Below are positions 4,459 through 5,163 of a stretch of 5,163 nucleotides of DNA, piece after piece; positions within the stretch are counted from its first letter, which is position 1; the number at the start of each line of letters is the position of its first letter. The position numbers were made by a program, and so were the translations under genes. The stretch is from NCBI GenBank assembly GCA_001724315.1, contig MEEC01000212.1, forward strand, positions 1-5,163. Direction: 5' to 3'. Below the pieces are notes generated by a model, which worked only from the letters and a program-made list of their open reading frames with translations, ran no database searches and had not been told where the DNA came from. The stretch comes from Lautropia sp. SCN 70-15 (GTDB lineage: Bacteria; Pseudomonadota; Gammaproteobacteria; Burkholderiales; Burkholderiaceae_E).

Positions 4459-5163
4459 ATGACCGACGAACGCAAGCGCGCACCCGAAGCAGAGAAGCGC
4501 GCACCTGAAGCGGAGAAGCGCCCTCGCTTCGACGCCGCCGCGCTGACCGCCTTCGGCGAGGCGCTGTTGCGCGGCGCCGGGCTGGATGCCGGCAAGGCGC
4601 GCGACGTGGCCGAGGTGCTGGTCGAGGGCGACCTGCTGGGCCACGACACGCACGGGCTGCACCTGCTGGGGGGCTACCTGGGCGAGCTCGAGAAGGGCTC
4701 GATGACCGCCGACGGCGATCCGGGCGTGATCGCCGAGCGCAGCTCGGTGGCCACCTGGGACGGCCGGCGGCTGCCCGGCCCCTGGCTGGTGCGCCGGGCG
4801 ATCGCCTGGGGCGCGCCGCGTGCGCGCGAGCACGGCGCGGCCACCGTGGCGATCCGGCGCAGCCACCATATCGCCTGCCTGGCGGCCTACCTGGAGCAAC
4901 CGGCGCGCGACGGGCTGATGGTGGTGATCGCCAGCTCCGACCCGGCGGTGGCCAGCGTGGCGCCTTTCGGCGGCACGCAGCCGGTGTTCACGCCCAATCC
5001 GCTGGCGGTGGGCATTCCCGCCTCCGGCGGGCCGATGATGATCGACATCTCGGCTTCGATCACCACCAACGGCATGAGCAACCGGCTCAAGGCGGCCGGC
5101 CAGCGCGGCGCGCACCCGTGGTGGCTCGACGCCGACGGCAAGCCGAGCGACGATCCGGCGGTG
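4459..5163 (+). CDS. Malate/L-lactate dehydrogenase family (Ldh_2) oxidoreductase, 3' truncated
   Basis: The frame runs from ATG 4459 to the window edge (235 residues, no stop); the family is usually about 330-350 residues, so roughly the last third is missing. After a charged 22-residue extension the typical fold starts at RFDAAALTAFGEALLRGAGL. Family landmarks are EGDLLGHDTHGLHLLGGYL (with the conserved DxHG), a histidine pair in AIRRSHHIACLAAYLE, FGGTQPVFTPNPLAVGIP, and the MIDISASITTNG segment that helps bind NAD(P). GGAG at 4449-4452, six bases upstream, supports the start. Members use NAD(P)H to interconvert 2-hydroxy and 2-keto acids (malate, L-lactate, ureidoglycolate, sulfolactate, 2,3-diketo-L-gulonate). 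This family is unrelated in fold to the classical lactate dehydrogenases and to the D-2-hydroxyacid dehydrogenase nearby. With only 16 bases between them, it forms an operon with the preceding SDR. It could handle the L-lactate made by the hydrolase, but that is a guess. Confidence 0.92.
   Translation, partial: MTDERKRAPEAEKRAPEAEKRPRFDAAALTAFGEALLRGAGLDAGKARDVAEVLVEGDLLGHDTHGLHLLGGYLGELEKGSMTADGDPGVIAERSSVATWDGRRLPGPWLVRRAIAWGAPRAREHGAATVAIRRSHHIACLAAYLEQPARDGLMVVIASSDPAVASVAPFGGTQPVFTPNPLAVGIPASGGPMMIDISASITTNGMSNRLKAAGQRGAHPWWLDADGKPSDDPAV
4474..4521 (+). repeat. In-frame 21-bp tandem duplication at the start of the Ldh_2 gene
   Basis: Bases 4474-4494 and 4495-4515 both encode KRAPEAE, differing at two synonymous third positions (CCC/CCT, GCA/GCG). 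AAGCGC at 4516-4521 begins a third copy. The repeat forms a lysine/arginine/glutamate-rich extension before the conserved domain. The silent differences suggest that the duplication is not brand new and has stayed in frame. Confidence 0.85.

Noticed and set aside
3600..4649. Minus-strand open frame of 349 codons opposite the second SDR
   Set aside because: It is an antisense shadow with a His/Arg/Gly-rich product; the plus-strand SDR in the same place has every catalytic residue.

Overview
This is a GC-rich window (roughly two thirds G+C, strong G/C preference at third codon positions). Protein style and gene content suggest a betaproteobacterium, probably of the Burkholderiales. That assignment is an inference from composition and family resemblance. 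The window holds six protein-coding genes, two of them cut by its edges. No RNA genes, insertion sequences or CRISPR arrays were seen, and no stretch longer than about 130 bases lacks a gene.

Layout. Bases 1-733 (+) are the C-terminal ATPase half of an ABCB/MsbA-type exporter. Bases 822-1577 (+) encode a DHRS6-like short-chain dehydrogenase (SDR), and 1648-2496 (+) a fumarylacetoacetate hydrolase (FAH)-family enzyme. Bases 2508-2630 form a large, nearly symmetrical inverted-repeat element between convergent genes. Bases 2629-3603 (-) encode a D-isomer-specific 2-hydroxyacid dehydrogenase. Bases 3604-3683 are a divergent intergenic region with a perfect 12-bp tandem repeat, each copy containing the palindrome CGGATCCG. 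Bases 3684-4442 (+) encode a second SDR, and from 4459 to the window end (+) runs a malate/L-lactate dehydrogenase family (Ldh_2) protein with a repeated, charged N-terminal extension.

How the genes may work together. A DHRS6-like SDR followed by this type of FAH hydrolase is the pairing known from the non-phosphorylative (diketo-hydrolase) routes for L-fucose and L-rhamnose. There, a 2-keto-3-deoxy-L-sugar acid is oxidised at C4 and the 2,4-diketo product is cleaved hydrolytically to pyruvate and L-lactate. Three further oxidoreductases from three superfamilies (D-2-hydroxyacid dehydrogenase, second SDR, Ldh_2) lie beside the pair, so the window reads as part of a catabolic cluster for hydroxy or sugar acids. 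The upstream sugar dehydrogenase, lactonase, dehydratase, transporter and regulator are not visible here, so the exact substrate is not settled. The ABC exporter at the left edge is probably unrelated.

I see no clearly new system. The points most worth a second look are the inverted-repeat element that reaches into a stop codon, the palindromic tandem repeat in the divergent promoter region, the carboxylate-binding arginines of the first SDR, and the 21-bp duplication at the start of the last gene.
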